Shown one piece after another: positions 34,697 to 47,554 of a DNA stretch of 64,000 nucleotides. This DNA comes from Panagrolaimus kolymaensis (lineage: Eukaryota; Nematoda; Chromadorea; Rhabditida; Panagrolaimidae): positions 248,001-312,000 of the forward strand of contig JAJQJQ010000035.1 of assembly GCA_028622995.1 (NCBI GenBank), read 5' to 3'. The notes beneath the pieces are model-generated. The model saw only the letters and a list, made by a program, of their open reading frames with translations, was not told where the DNA came from and did no database searches. The position numbers and the translations under genes were made by a program. The number at the start of each line of letters is the position of its first letter. The first letter of the stretch is position 1.

Positions 34697-36730
34697 ATGA
34701 ATGATGATACTAATGAAAAAACTTCAACGCCTAAAAAAGCGACATCTCATCACAATATTACATTAGATATTTCTCCACCGGTACGTTTTTCTTTTTACAC
34801 GTTTATTTTTAATTTTTTTTTTGTAATTTTAGTTAACGCCAATATTTGGTGGTAAAGATTCTTCAACAGTTGAACTAATGCTTGATCAAAGTGATGTATC
34901 AATGAATAAGAAACATGGAGCAGATGAAGATTCACCTCGGGCTGATAAAGAAAATGTTAAAGAAAATATTCTGGGAAATAATAAGGAAGACAATATAAGC
35001 AGCGGAAATAATTTGAAAGCTAATAATTATGCTGGAGACGACAACGACGATGATTCAAGAATTCAACAAATTGCTGATGCATCTAAAAAAGCTGTTGAAA
35101 ATCACAAGGAACGTACATGGAACGCTTTCATCTTTTATTTCATTGCTTTGATTGTGTTTGGTCTTCCACTTTGGTGGTACACAACTTCACCATATCGAGC
35201 ATCACTTGAAAGTTTTAACCAATATGAAGCTGTTCCATTGAAAATTAATATTATTTCTTCATCAAAGGATACGTATGATTTTCAAAGAATGGTTGAAAAT
35301 TCTACGTTTGGTTCAATTTTACCTGGTCCGATAGAGGGAGAAAGGTTTTGGGAAGTTCAACTGTTTGCTGATTATTTTCAAACAAATGATTATAATGGAG
35401 ATTTAGGTATGTTTGTTATTTTCTTTTGTATCTTTATTCACCTTGTATTGATTTTTAGGTAACATTTTTCAAGCTAAAGTTGTTGTTCTTTCCAATTCTG
35501 ATTTTACTGCAATATCCAAATCTTCTCAATGTGATGTCTTTGTTTTACCCGATTCCACCATTTTAATTCGAAATGATGTTTCTTCTTCTTTGGCAGAAAA
35601 CTTTGATAACTTTATGACCCATGATTGGCTTGGGATTAATCGAATTTATTCCATGATTGCTCGTGTAAAAAGTATGGAAGAATCTATCACTGATGTTCGT
35701 TTATTTATCGTTATTTTTTGAGTGATAAACTTTATTTTAGATAACACCAAATGTATGGAATGATGTTTCAATTTCAGCTGCTTATAATCTTCACTTGATC
35801 TTTGTCTATGAAAATATGGATTGTGGTCGATGGGATTCTGTGGAAGCTTCAATCATGGATGAAATCAATCGAATGGTTAATTACCTCTCTGATGCAGCTT
35901 TTTTCTCAATTACAATTGAACACTTTTGGGATTTGCTTGATTTTGAAACTTTCAAATCGGTGAAAAAAGAAAAGTTGGTCTTTGAAGCTGGTGATATGTC
36001 AAAGTTTATTACTTCCATCGATGAATATTCTTCTCCTATTGTTTCTTCGGCACCTTTGTTCAAATTTGTTTTTATTTTAACTGAAAATGGCATAATGATT
36101 GATGGAAAAGAGGTGCGTTACTTTATCGTTACTTTGTTGAATGACTTACTTATCTTTTGTTTGTTTCAGAGCAATGGACAAACTTTTGCTTCATGGGGTA
36201 GTATTATCAATGTTTCTCCCAATAATGATACCGCATATTTGAACTCAATTTATGAATCCTTTCATGTTCTTTTTGGTGCTGAGCAAACATTCTCATCTTC
36301 CAAATTTTGTTCTTCATCTCCAACTCAACCAAATCATTTTGCTTGGAATCGCTATCGACGTCATGCATATTTGGAAAATCTTCTCAAATCCAAACATTTT
36401 GTTACTGCCATCAATAATCTCGCCAACAAAATCCCTCAACTTATCATTACTGAAGAAGTTGGAGAATTAGTCCGAAAATCAAAATCATTTATTGAAGAAG
36501 CCAAGGAAGAACAAAATCCGTTGAAAGCTGCTGTTGCTCGACTTCTTGCTGAACGTGCTGCTGATCATGGTTCATTAATTGGACAAGGAGATCTTCCATT
36601 CAATTTGAAAGCTGGTCTTTATGTTGTTATATCTATGGGTTTACTAATGCCTTTGCTCGATGTTTTGAAACCTTATGGTAGAAATTTGTTTGAAAGATTA
36701 CGAAAATTTAGGCTTGTTAAATCTGATTAA
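34697..36730 (+). CDS. PIGS: GPI transamidase subunit PIG-S
   Basis: Exons 34697-34780, 34833-35406, 35459-35694, 35741-36112 and 36170-36730 encode 608 residues. PIG-S is an ER membrane subunit of the transamidase that replaces C-terminal signals with GPI anchors. A polar, acidic N-terminus of about 120 residues precedes a TM helix ending in the family hallmark FGLPLWWYTTSPYRASL. The large luminal domain has NVWNDVSISAAYNLHLIF and conserved TFASWGSI. A second TM (GLYVVISMGLLMPLLDVL) near residue 570 is followed by a short basic tail, giving the usual two-TM topology. The long acidic N-terminal extension is the only unusual part. Confidence 0.93.
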
Positions 36731-36882
36731 AGATGTAATTTTATTTCATTGTTGTTCTTTAAAATGTATATCGAATAAATTGTTAAAATGATTTTATTTT
36801 GTTAAAATAATACTAATGTGATGAGAGGTTGTTAGTAAATATGCAAAGAAATTACATACAAAAACTATTGAACTTGAAATAA

Positions 36883-37172
36883 TTACTTACGACAAAAATT
36901 TTTTTTTGCAAAAGCATATCTTTGCTTTTTTAAATCGATTAATTTTTTGAGGTTGATTTTAAACGCATTTCTTTGCTTTGGTTTTGTATTTATTTTTAAT
37001 TGATATTGTTGTAATGCTGCATATGCGTTTTTAGAAGTTTGAGATGTTTCATAGAGCCCAATTAAAAGCTCAACATAGAATTAATAATTTTTTAATATCA
37101 ATTTTTGGTTGTTCTCTACGCTTTGGTTTTGTTTCCAATCTTCGTTGATATTGTTTCATAGCATCATAAACA
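36883..37172 (-). pseudogene. Two C-terminal relics of the four-TM family
   Basis: On the minus strand, 37172-37083 reads VYDAMKQYQRRLETKPKRRE and IDIKKLL, almost identical to the tail of members A and B, but the frame is closed by a stop just upstream. Downstream, 37070-36883 is a more diverged tail: NAYAALQQYQLKINTKPKQR, then INLKKLIDLKKQRYAFAKK and a stop after FCRK. No N-terminal or TM exons were found nearby. These are tandem fragments of different age. Confidence 0.7.
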
Positions 37173-37284
37173 ATTTAGTAATTCCTTTAGAATTAAGCCA
37201 AAAAAGCTTTTTAAAATATTTTTATTATTAAAATTACCATAAAACTTAACAAAAAATAAATAAATAATAATTAACATATGTACT

Positions 37285-40200
37285 TTATACTAGTTTTGCT
37301 TGTGAAGCTAAAGAATAAAAAATACCATTTTTATTTTCCAATAATTTTGATGGAGAATCAAATTCTTTTATTTCTCCCACATCCATCACCAAAACTTTAT
37401 CATAATCCATTATGGTATTAAGTCGATGGGCGATGGTGAGAATAGTGCATTTATTGAATTGAGTTCGAATGGATTCTTGAATCAATTGATCTGTTTCTAC
37501 GTCCACTGCCGCTGTAGCTTCATCCAATACGAGGATTTTAGTTTTTTTTCTTAAAATGGCTCTTGCAAGGCATACAAGTTGCCGCTGTCCAACAGAAAGA
37601 TTTCCACCACCTTCGCTTATTTCATGATTTAATTTTTGTGGAAATTCATCAACAAATTTTTTCAAATGCGCCTTTTCAATGACTTCCCAAAGTGTGGCAT
37701 CATTGAATTCATTAAAGGGATCAAGATTAATTCGAAGATTCCCACAAAACAGCACAGGATCTTGTGGAATAATAGTTAAAGCTTTTCGAAGTTCATGAAG
37801 TCCAAGAGTTCGATAATCAATATTATCAATATAAATGGTTCCAGAAGCTGGTTCAATCATTCTAAATAATGCCATTGTGAGGGATGTTTTTCCAGCACCC
37901 GTTCTTCCAACAATTCCAACTTTTTGTCCTGCTACAATTTCAAAATTTAAATTTTTTAGTATCAAAGGTGTCATTGGTCGATATCGAAGTGAAAAGTTTT
38001 TAAATATAATAAATCCATTTGCTGGCCATGAAGCTGGTGGAGGAATGGATGAATGCCATTCAGCTTCATGTTCATTTTCAACATATTCCTGCACTCTTTC
38101 AACCGCGACAATACTCGTTTCCATTTCTTTTATGCATCGAGCCATTGAACCAAGTAAACCACGAAGCATACTTCCTGTTGATGTAACTAAAGCCACTGCT
38201 CCAGCTGTGATGAGACCAATATGGCCGAAATAAATAGCAATGGCAGTTAAAGTGGAAGCAAAAATGGATGTTAATATATCCATTCTAAGTTGAATCCATC
38301 TGAAAAACATTTCGATAGCATAATTTGATTCAAAAATAATTGCTCTTATTAAAGTAACAAATTTTAGACGATATTTTTCAAAAAAGGGTTATTCTCAACC
38401 AAAAAATGTAATAGTAAATTTTACTTTTTTTACGAACCTATTGGAAGTGATTTCAGCCAAGTTGGATTCATTACATGTGATACCTTTTTGAAGCATTTGA
38501 TCGGCAAATCGATTTTGTACCTCAAAAACTCGCAACGTATTAACTCCAACATACGAATCTTGAGTGTGTGAAGTTACTGCTGACCAAGCTTTAGAGCACA
38601 ATCGGCGAATTTGAACCGAGGCATAAGTGTAATATCGCTAAAAGTTATTAAACTTTTTTATGTGGATAGCACAATTGAAAAAATGGCTTACAACAATTAT
38701 AACAAAAATTATCATAACTGGGATAGATAGAAATCCAACTTGTGGAATAACATATAAAGCACTGACAGTATAGAATGTGCATTCTGCTAATAAAATTGTT
38801 GAATAATTTAATATATTTGGAACTTCATTATCTATTTTCTCGATATCTTTACTCAATCGATTCAAAATTCTTCCCAAAGGTGTGGTATCAAAGAAAGTCA
38901 TAGGTGAGCGAAGAAGAGAAAACAGCAAATTATCATGTAATTTTTTACTTGCTCTAAATGCTCCAAATGCAATCATAACAGAACAAATACCGGAAACTAT
39001 ACAACTTGCAACTCCAAACAATCCATAAACTTCTAAACTTTGCGTGTTGGTTATGTGACTATCATTTCCAAACCCTGAAGACCATTTAGCCATCCAAATT
39101 TGGCTGAAGCTTTCAAAAATAGTTCGAAAAATGAATAATGTTAAGAAATAACTAATTGCTAAGGCAATTCCAAAAGCTTTAATATAACCAAAATATATTA
39201 AATATGAAACTTTTCCAGTTTCAAGTTCTTCATCTTCTATTAATCTTGCAATGGATTCAGTAGGTTGTTGAGAAATGGAGCGATGGAAAGATGGCATTGT
39301 TGAAGCTGAATGATTTGAAGATGTTCTTCGACGTCGATGAATTGGTGATGGAAGTGGTTGTTGTTCAATACCACCGCCACTGCATGCACTAACACTTCGA
39401 ACATGTTCACGAATTTGTGCAGCTCCAACTAATTCATTCAAAACATCATCCTCTTCTTCAGCAATGGCTTCATCGACTTCTGTTTGCTTTTCAGCTTTAA
39501 TTGCAAATTCCCTAACAAGGTCATTAAAGGTTTCATTTTCACGTGCAAGAAGCTCATCATATGTTCCAATATCAATAATATTACCTTCTAAAATTAATTT
39601 TACAATAAACTTTAATCAAATCATAAAAATTTCTTACCTTTCATTACAATAATTCGATCGCATTTAGCTAAAAAGCTGATGGAATTAAGCGCAAATATCC
39701 GAGTTTTTTCTTTTAAAATTCCATCATTTCCAATAACATTATGAAAAATATGTGCTCCAACATGACTGTCAACAGCGCTCAAAGTATCATCAAGAATATA
39801 TAAATCAGAATTTTGATAAACCGCTCGAGCGAGAGCCACTCTAGCTTTTTGTCCGCCAGAAAGATTTAATCCTCGTTCACCAATTTCTGTGGCATCTCCA
39901 GCGGCAAACATTTTCAAATCCTCTTTTAAAGCGCAAACATCGATGGTTTGACTATAAAAAAATTCTTCATAATTTTTTTCAAAAAGAATATTTTCACGAA
40001 GTGAAAGATTTTGAATCCATGCTTCTTGTGGAACATATCCAATGGATAGGGGAGTCTTACGATAGAATAAACCAGAAGTTTGATAAAGTTCTCCACAAAT
40101 GGATGAAAGTAGAGAAGATTTGCCTGCTCCAACGCGACCGATGATACCAATAAGTTCACCTTCGAGAATTTCAAGATTAATCGATTTCAAACTTGGGAGA

Positions 40201-42377
40201 ATTTGAGTTGTTGGTTCAGCGGGATTCACTGGAGTCCAAGAAAAATTTGCATCTTGAAGTTCAACAATGGTGTTTTCATTGCAGGGTATTAAAGTGTTCA
40301 ATAAATCTGGCACTTCAGGTTCCAATAAAAATTCTTGAACTCGATTTAAACTAATTCTTGCATTGATTACTTCTTGAACCAAACCAGGTATACGATAAAC
40401 GGAGAATCGCATTAAATTAAAAAGCATCAATGATAAGAAGGCAACTTGAGGAGTTAATGGATGTTCTTGAATAATGATATAACCAACAAATGAAACAATG
40501 GTAGCCAAAATAGGGCAAGCATTAAATGAAATTTCCATTGCCGAATAACAATATATTGCATATTTTAATTGGGTTACTTCTTTATTTCGAATTTCAGCTA
40601 TTCTTTCTCGCATTGAATCTTCCCATGCATATAGTTTAAGGACTTTAACACCCGAAAGTACATCCGTCATAAGTTTAAGTCGCTCATCTTTTAATTCCAT
40701 TTGACGCTCCTAAACACATAAGAAAAAAATGTTTAAATCAGCTGATGCTTTTTAAAAAAATATTCTTACTTCACATTTAGTTGCAATTTTAGCAAGAAAC
40801 CCATTTAAAGGGAGAAATAAAATAATTATTGCTAAACCATAAAGAACATTTATGCCAATGGTAAATGATAAACCTGTGAGGCATAGCACGATCTAAAAAA
40901 AGGTTGATTGTGCTTTCTAAGTTTTTTTAAAGAAAATTGTATTAAAAATTAGCAGCAAAGTTGACTCCAAAAAAGGCTTACTTACCATAATTGGAGAATA
41001 AAAAAAGTCGAGTAAATTATACCAAAAATTTCTAATTCTTTCAACATCGGTGGACAATAAATTTACAACTTCACCCGCAGAATATTTTAATTTAGCACTT
41101 GAAGAAAGTTTTAACATTTTTCGATATATTACATTCATAAGAATTGATTGAACATCCAAATATGCGAGTAAACCATAAAAATCACTCCTCACAACAATAA
41201 TTAATTTTATCCAACCTATTATAAATGCAGAAATAACGAGAGTGTAACCATACCAAAGAGGATAATTATTTTCAGCTGAACTTATAATAAATTTTAAACC
41301 CAGTGGGTCGGACATTGTAATAAATGCATCCACAATAGTTAAGGATACACTTGCAGCAAATGGAAACCATGTAACTTTAAATAGAATTATAAACAACCAT
41401 GGTATAAATGAAGAAGATTTTTTAGATGTATCAGCTTTGGAATAATATTTATTAAAAAGGGTTAATAATCTTTCAGGTTGATTTCGAGGATCAAGAGACC
41501 AAAATGAATCATAATCGAGTGTGCCTTTATAACCTTTAGACATTAAATATCCAGCTTGAGCAAACACCGCTCGAGCAAGGGATGAACGAGTTCGATCAGG
41601 ATCAACTGGCTAAAAAGAACGTATTAGTTAGTTTTAGAGCAAAAAGAAAATTAGCTGCTTACTTTTTGATTAGAAAAATTTTCATAATTTCCATTAAAAG
41701 TATCAACAAAACAAAACAGAATAATTAGAAAAAAAACTGAAATTCCTTCGAGACCAAAGAGAACGAAAGATGAAAAATTAGGCTAAAAATAAAAGGTTAT
41801 TGCAATATTAAAAAGGCGATTGGTAGAAAAATTAAAATTTTTACCTTTTCTAAACTAATAATTACAACAATTTGAGGAATAATAACAACCAAGTGTATGA
41901 AATAAGTTAAATGAAGCCACATGGAACTTGGTATTCCGCTATACCAACATCGAAGATATGCAGCAAATAAAGTTACCTATAAGCAAATGCTTCAACATAT
42001 GTATGAAAATATCTAAAGCTTACAGCAATCACAGAATTTGCAATCCTTCCAATAATTGTTTCAGGAGTTGGATTTGATTCAAAAAATATTAAAATTATTC
42101 GAATTAAACATGATAAAACTATGATGGAAGAAAAGATGGCTTTAGCTAATAAAAGTTTTGTAACCGCAAGTTTGGGAGATAAAACAATATACCCATAAAA
42201 AATTAAAAAAGATAAACATAAAATTGAAAATATTGATAAAATAATTGGAAGAAATACAAATGCAAAACATGGAGTTATTACATCCGTAACACTACTATTT
42301 GAAGTTATTGAAACAAATAGCGGAGATTTACATATCACTAAATTAGTGTTAAAGAATGGCAATATCAAAGTTGCCAT
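37285..42377 (-). CDS. ABCC/MRP-type ABC transporter, full length
   Basis: Nine exons (42377-42024, 41976-41845, 41782-41663, 41609-40986, 40892-40770, 40709-39638, 39587-38692, 38637-38438, 38299-37285) encode 1,511 residues, the size of MRP1. Order: TMD0 of about five helices, linker, TMD1, NBD1 (Walker A GRVGAGKSS near 641, signature LNLSGGQKARVALARA, LYILDDTLSAVD), a Ser/Arg-rich linker, TMD2 and NBD2 (GRTGAGKTS near 1305, LSVGQRQLVCLARAI, ILVLDEATAAVD, TIAHRL). It exports amphipathic anions and glutathione conjugates in relatives. The NBD1 Walker B ends DD, the MRP-type degenerate site. NBD1 also has Asn (FALNSISFL) where the switch His is expected. NBD2 looks fully competent. Confidence 0.96.
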
Positions 42378-43235
42378 ATTTTTGAAAGTTTTAATTGTAG
42401 CAGCAATAATAGTAGCAGCTTCATCAAGATGTGTAAAATAATGATTTAAAATTTGATTGGTGCGGAGTATTTAAACCAAAAAATATTGACAGGTTTATGA
42501 GTTAAAACGCAAACATCGGATCTAAAATATTTCTTAAATTAAAATTATAGAGAAGGAGAAAAAGTTAAAACAAACAAAAAAGTGACAAAAAAAACTTTTT
42601 AAGGGTCATTCACCTCCGTGAAAACCATCAGTTTGATCTAATATTGCGCAATTTTGTTTTTTTGCTCAATGTTGTGTTTGTCTTCGGTTGGCTGGCTGGC
42701 TGGCTTGAGTTGTTGTTGTTGAGACACTTTTTTCTTTCTTTCATTTTTTTGTTGTTAGTTGATGATGGCTGGTTGGGCTAAACAACAACCTCGAGAGAGC
42801 ATTGCAGACAGATTACAAACAAGCATCACTTTTTTAAAACTCTGTTGCATTTGCTTGTTTGGTGGTGGCGCCGTGTCTTTATTTGGTGGTATTCTTCAAT
42901 AATTTTAAGTTCATAAAAAAAATTTTTATCAGTAATTTAAATGATACATAAAAAAAGTTGCGTAAAAATTATGCTCAAATTAGGTCAATTCAAAGAAAAA
43001 AGAAATATAACTGAATTTTTAAAAAAAAATCTCTGTAGCTTTACAAACAAACAAAAAGAAATACCAATTCGCAATAATTTCGAATTTAAAAAAAAAAACA
43101 AACAAAAAGAATGAAATATATGAGGTTGGAAAAATCCTGGCAAGTTGCAACAAAAATATGCAAATTATTAAATTTATTCAACTTTCTGTAAACAAAAAAA
43201 CGATAGAAACTTCATTACTTTTCTTTTTCGGAAAA
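42378..43235. other. Intergenic ABCC to lectin 1
   Basis: Divergent promoters. A GGCT repeat lies near 42690. About 90 bp before lectin 1 (43150-43235) are conserved upstream of lectin 2 (53580-53665), including the caaacaaaaaaacga...gaaacttcatt block. Confidence 0.5.
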
Positions 43236-44564
43236 ATGAAGATGGTTGCTTCAATTATGCTCTCTTTCTTCTTGGCTGTATTAATGCTGATTCCAAATGT
43301 TTTAGCAAGAACATCAATTCTTGATATTGGATCCTGTAATCATTTGGATAATCCTGAACTTTGTGTACATTTTCTTCCATTCAATGAAATACAAAACTAT
43401 GAAAAAGCCAATGAAAGATGTACGGAATCTCAAGGATATCTTCCAAAACTTACAAATGCTCTTGATCTTGAAAATCTTCAACAACATATCTTCTTTCAAA
43501 ATTATCCTGAAGAATTTGTTTATTTTTCCAAGGCTTTTGATCCAAGCAGCAAAGATATTGTTCAATGGAGCAATGGTGAGGAGTTATTAAAATAAATTAT
43601 TATTAAGTAATTTCCATTTTAGATAAGGCTATGCCATCAATGAAATACCAATGGAAAACGAATACAATGCATTACACCGATGGAACAGAACAATTGCCAA
43701 TTGTATGTTATCGCGAATTTCTTCCTAAAATCAAATGTGATGAAAATGCTGGCTTTAATCTTTATTTTCCTTCATCTGCTTGCTTTGGAATTTACACTTC
43801 AGATGGTATGCTTTTTTTTGTTAATGAGATCATTTATTATAAAAAAATTTTAGATTTCGGTAATGATATTGGATTTACAGCTCATGATTGTCATCAATTT
43901 TGTTTATCAAAGAAAAGTCAACCGGCAGTTTTTGATTCAGAAGCTGAAATGAATTTTGTCGATGGTATGTGTTATATCTTTTATACAAAAACCCTTTTAT
44001 GTATATTTAAATATTTTTAGGCAAAATGAAAACTCGCGAAAAACCATGCAAAGAACGTAATCATAGTAAGTTTGATTTCATTTTATGATTGATGAAAGTC
44101 TAACCAATGACTAAAAACTGAGGACTTTTTTTATTCATTTTTCTTACCTTTTAGCATTTTTGCTTGGACTTTTTTAAAATCATTATTTGGATTAATAATA
44201 GCTAAAAAAACTATTTTAGATACCTGCGTTGGTTATTGGACTGGACATCGCTTGCCTTCAAAATATCCTCAAAACGTTGATCATGTCGTTCTTAAAGCCT
44301 CATTATACAATATGGATGGATCACCAACTAATATTTACAATGAAAAAATTTTTAGTCCATGGGACAGAGGTGAACCGAATTATTCTGGTGGAGGAGCAGG
44401 TAATGCGTTTGAAGAACATTGCGTTGAATGGTATGATGGCACAAAGTATGTTTTCGTTTATATTTTATGTAACAACAATTTTAATTTTTTTTAGTAAATT
44501 TAATGATTTACCTTGTAATCGCCATGATGGATGTCTGTGTCGAACTCAAGCTGATAGAACCTAA
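43236..44564 (+). CDS. Secreted C-type lectin-domain protein 1
   Basis: Exons 43236-43575, 43623-43805, 43854-43964, 44021-44065, 44220-44445 and 44495-44564 encode 324 residues. Signal peptide: MVASIMLSFFLAVLMLIPNVLA. The N-terminal half has a Cys pattern like a CTLD (CTESQGYLPKLTNALDLENL). The C-terminal half is a clearer CTLD: GYWTGHRLPSKYP, EPN in GEPNYSGG, EEHCVEWYDG, then FNDLPCNRHDGCLC. EPN is the mannose-type Ca-binding motif, but the WND motif reads FND, which may weaken folding or Ca binding. The base triplet before the start is TTTTTCGG, where the paralogue has TTTTTCAG. Likely secreted, for immunity or feeding by analogy with nematode clec genes. Confidence 0.85.
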
Positions 44565-45239
44565 AATTTTATTAATATTGTTTTGTATAATATGTTTAAA
44601 GATGTTGTTTGAAAAATAAATGTGATCGTTTAAATGTTAGAAATATTTTTGTTATGCTTTTAACACTAAAAACTAATTTATTTTTGTACATTTTTTTGTT
44701 ATTCTAAGACAAGAAACCTCTTGAGCCATTTATCAATCAAGAGCTTGGAGGCCAAAAGACTTTTAGTGAATATCTTTCCGAAAGCTAATCATTGCTGCAC
44801 TGCACATCTAGATTGGGTTGCTGCAGAAGGTGCTTCCCTTTATGATGGGAAGAGTGCGAAATTCATAATGAGTGGAACTCTTACGCCTAAATAAAGCCTT
44901 TGTATGATTACCTAAACTGAACTTCCACCAACAGTCTCATGAATGAACATAGTAAAAAGATAATTAGTCATGTCTCTGCATCAGAACATTAAAGAGATCA
45001 AATAAGAGAAACTAAATACCACCACAAACTCGTGTTATTGCATGCAAATAGGCTTTAATAACACCACATAATTGTTAATTCATATCAAATACAACATTAA
45101 AATTTTTAAAAACTTTATTCATTTATAAAAATTTATTAAACATCACCGAAGAATCAAACTTTCAAAAAAAAAATCGCTCAAAAAAAAACAGCGAAAAATT
45201 TGAACGAAAAATATTCTCTTTCTTTTCTTTTGAATTAAA
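44565..45239. other. Intergenic with a possible Hsp70-like relic
   Basis: 44712-44894 (+) is one open frame without ATG reading LDWVAAEGASLYDGKSAKFI then MSGTLTPK and a stop. Its AVA.GAA-like and LTP sequence resembles the end of an Hsp70 nucleotide-binding domain. No flanking exons were found. Weak evidence only. Confidence 0.3.
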
Positions 45240-45640
45240 ATTGTGAGTGGTCGCCGAGTGTTGTGGCGAGCACTTGTAAACTGCAATTTGCACGCCGGCG
45301 TCAACTACGAATAAAGAGTTAAGAGAAATTCTCTGAATTTCTACCAGTGTTTGGGGTTCACTGTAACTTCTTCCTTAATGGAATTGGAAACGTATCCCCT
45401 TATTCGTAGTTGTAAACTATGAGGTTGCTGCAAACCTACAGCTAGTGTTAATCCTGAGTACCTTAATAGAGTCAGGTAACACTGGAAAAACCCTATCTTC
45501 GGGTACGGTTTTCTTAGACTAAGCAGCCGGTCATTAAGTTGACCGAGGACTTTTTTGCAACAAAAAAAAATCATTTTTTTACCATATTCGGCATCAGCCA
45601 ACCCATTGCCGACATAGGTGGTTGGAAACATTAAAAATCG
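45240..45640. other. GC-richer structured segment of unknown nature
   Basis: Base composition is visibly higher in G+C than the surroundings. An inverted pair CAACTACGAATAA / TTATTCGTAGTTG (45302-45314 and about 45399-45411) and a hairpin CGGTCA...TGACCG (about 45522-45539) are present. A 96-codon frame on the minus strand (45631-45341) has no recognisable domain. It could be an RNA gene, an old insertion or foreign DNA. Confidence 0.35.
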
Positions 45641-45898
45641 TTAAATCCATCCTAAATTTTCTGAAAGTTTCATAACTATAAACCTCCAAAAACGCAAACT
45701 TCCACTCCTTAGGAGTTATGCTACACTCTCTTTATGATTGCTTAATGAAATGCAAATATCCTTGAGACCTAATCAACCAAAAAACCAATATCTTTATGTT
45801 TACATTTATTTAAATTTTTCATATAAACAAAAACAACAATATTATATTTTACATAGTTTTAAACAGAAAACAACAACCAACAAAAAATAAAATAATGT

Positions 45899-47554
45899 TT
45901 ATGCTACTCCACGAATAACTTTCAATACAGTATTCAAAGAGTTAATCCATTGATTGAATTCATTTTCATTATCAATGCCAATCAAAAATTGTTTATGTTC
46001 AGGATATTCTTCACCACGACCAAATGTGACGATATTGAGATTAAAGAGCCATCGATGTGCATCAACATCAGATTCAGCAGAAGCAATTTCAGAATCACAA
46101 ATAGTTGAACAATCTATGATGAATTTGAGATCATCGGCATGATGATTATTTGGAGGACCATCAGAAAATTGAATCAATCCATCACTCATTTTGACATAAT
46201 ATTGATCCGAACTTCCATCACTTAAGTAAAGCTTCTAAAAAGGAAAAAGAATGTAACAAAGAGACATATGACATATAGCATCAATATACCCAATAGCCTT
46301 TTACTTCAGCTAATAATTCTTTTGGTAAAGGTGAAATCTTTGAATTTATGTTGATTGTACCATCCAAAGGATAAACAAATTCTTCCAAGTTAACAGCAAT
46401 TTGACCATCAGTAAAACGATGAAGAGAAAATTTTCCAGCAGGTTCAAATGAAGTTGTCGCTGTTTCTTCTCTTGTCTTTGATCCAAAGCTTGAATTCATA
46501 TTTGCTACAGCTGGTGGAGTTATCTTACCTAAAACCAAGCAATAAAGTTATGGTAAAACAAATGAAAAACTTACTAAAAAAGCTCATAGCCTTTTTAGCA
46601 ATGGCTGTAGGAGTTCTTTTTCGAGAAGTAATTTTCATGACATAGATACATAGTTCAATTCGGAAGTTGAGTGGAAGATTCTTAAATACGAGCTTTTCAT
46701 CAACAAGAAGCTGTCGAGATCTTAATTGACGATTAGTAGAAACTTGAAGCAATTGAGATGCAACAGTCTTTTCACCAGTTGAACCAACAACAATGAAAAC
46801 ATAGTCAGTATCTGAAAGAAGAGATGAATAAACATACAAGAAAAGTCAAACAAAAAGTAGGAACAAAGCAAGCTAAAGCTATAGAACAACTTCCAACTAT
46901 GAAATCACCAACAAATACATACCATCATTTACAGTTTTGGAGTAATAAGCATGTGAAAGATGAATATTCATACTTGAGATGGTTAAATTTGTTCGAACAT
47001 CCATTGAAATTGGTGGAGGTGCAATAGACATTTGTTTGAATGTTTCAATTCGTTCGATGGCTTCTTTATAATTCTTTACACGGATTTCAGACATAAGGAA
47101 TAAAGCATGCGCACAAATTTCGTTCCATGAATAATGATTTCCTTCTTTTTTGCGCCAATAAACAATTGAATTTTTAGCTTCTCGAAGTCGATTTCTTTCA
47201 TTCAATAACTTTGAGTGTAAACGCTAAAAGAAATTATGAAAAAATGGACGGCAAATAAAGTTAAAAACATACAGCGTGATAACGTTGATAATCAGGCATA
47301 AGTTCATTTGAAGTTTCATATGAAAGTAATGAATCATCAAGATGTTCAAGACGACGATGAGATCCATGAATAATGAGATCAGGAAGATTGATGGATGAAA
47401 TTGAGCGAGTTGGAGAATTTTCTTCTTCTTGTTGACATGCTTTTGATGTTGCTGCTGGTGATTCAGGTGGAAAGAATGATGGAGATAGTGGTGATTGTAG
47501 TTGGAAAGGTGTCGACAAAGATTGATTATTAACATCTTCCATTTCTTGATCCAT
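45899..47554 (-). CDS. Anillin-like protein with C-terminal PH domain
   Basis: Exons 47554-47273, 47223-46923, 46811-46575, 46528-46290 and 46234-45899 give 464 residues. A disordered Ser/Pro-rich N-terminus leads to a helical segment (SKLLNERNRLREAKNSIVYW), then a beta-rich anillin-homology region (TDYVFIVVGSTGEKTVAS; KLVFKNLPLNFRIELCIYV) and a PH-like domain (YYVKMSDGLIQFSDGP; DAHRWLFNLNIVTFGRGEE; ENEFNQWINSLN). Anillins link RhoA, septins and the contractile ring. It is far shorter than canonical anillin and has no obvious myosin/actin-binding part, like the short nematode anillin ANI-2, or a rhotekin-like relative. Family membership is by pattern. Confidence 0.7.
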
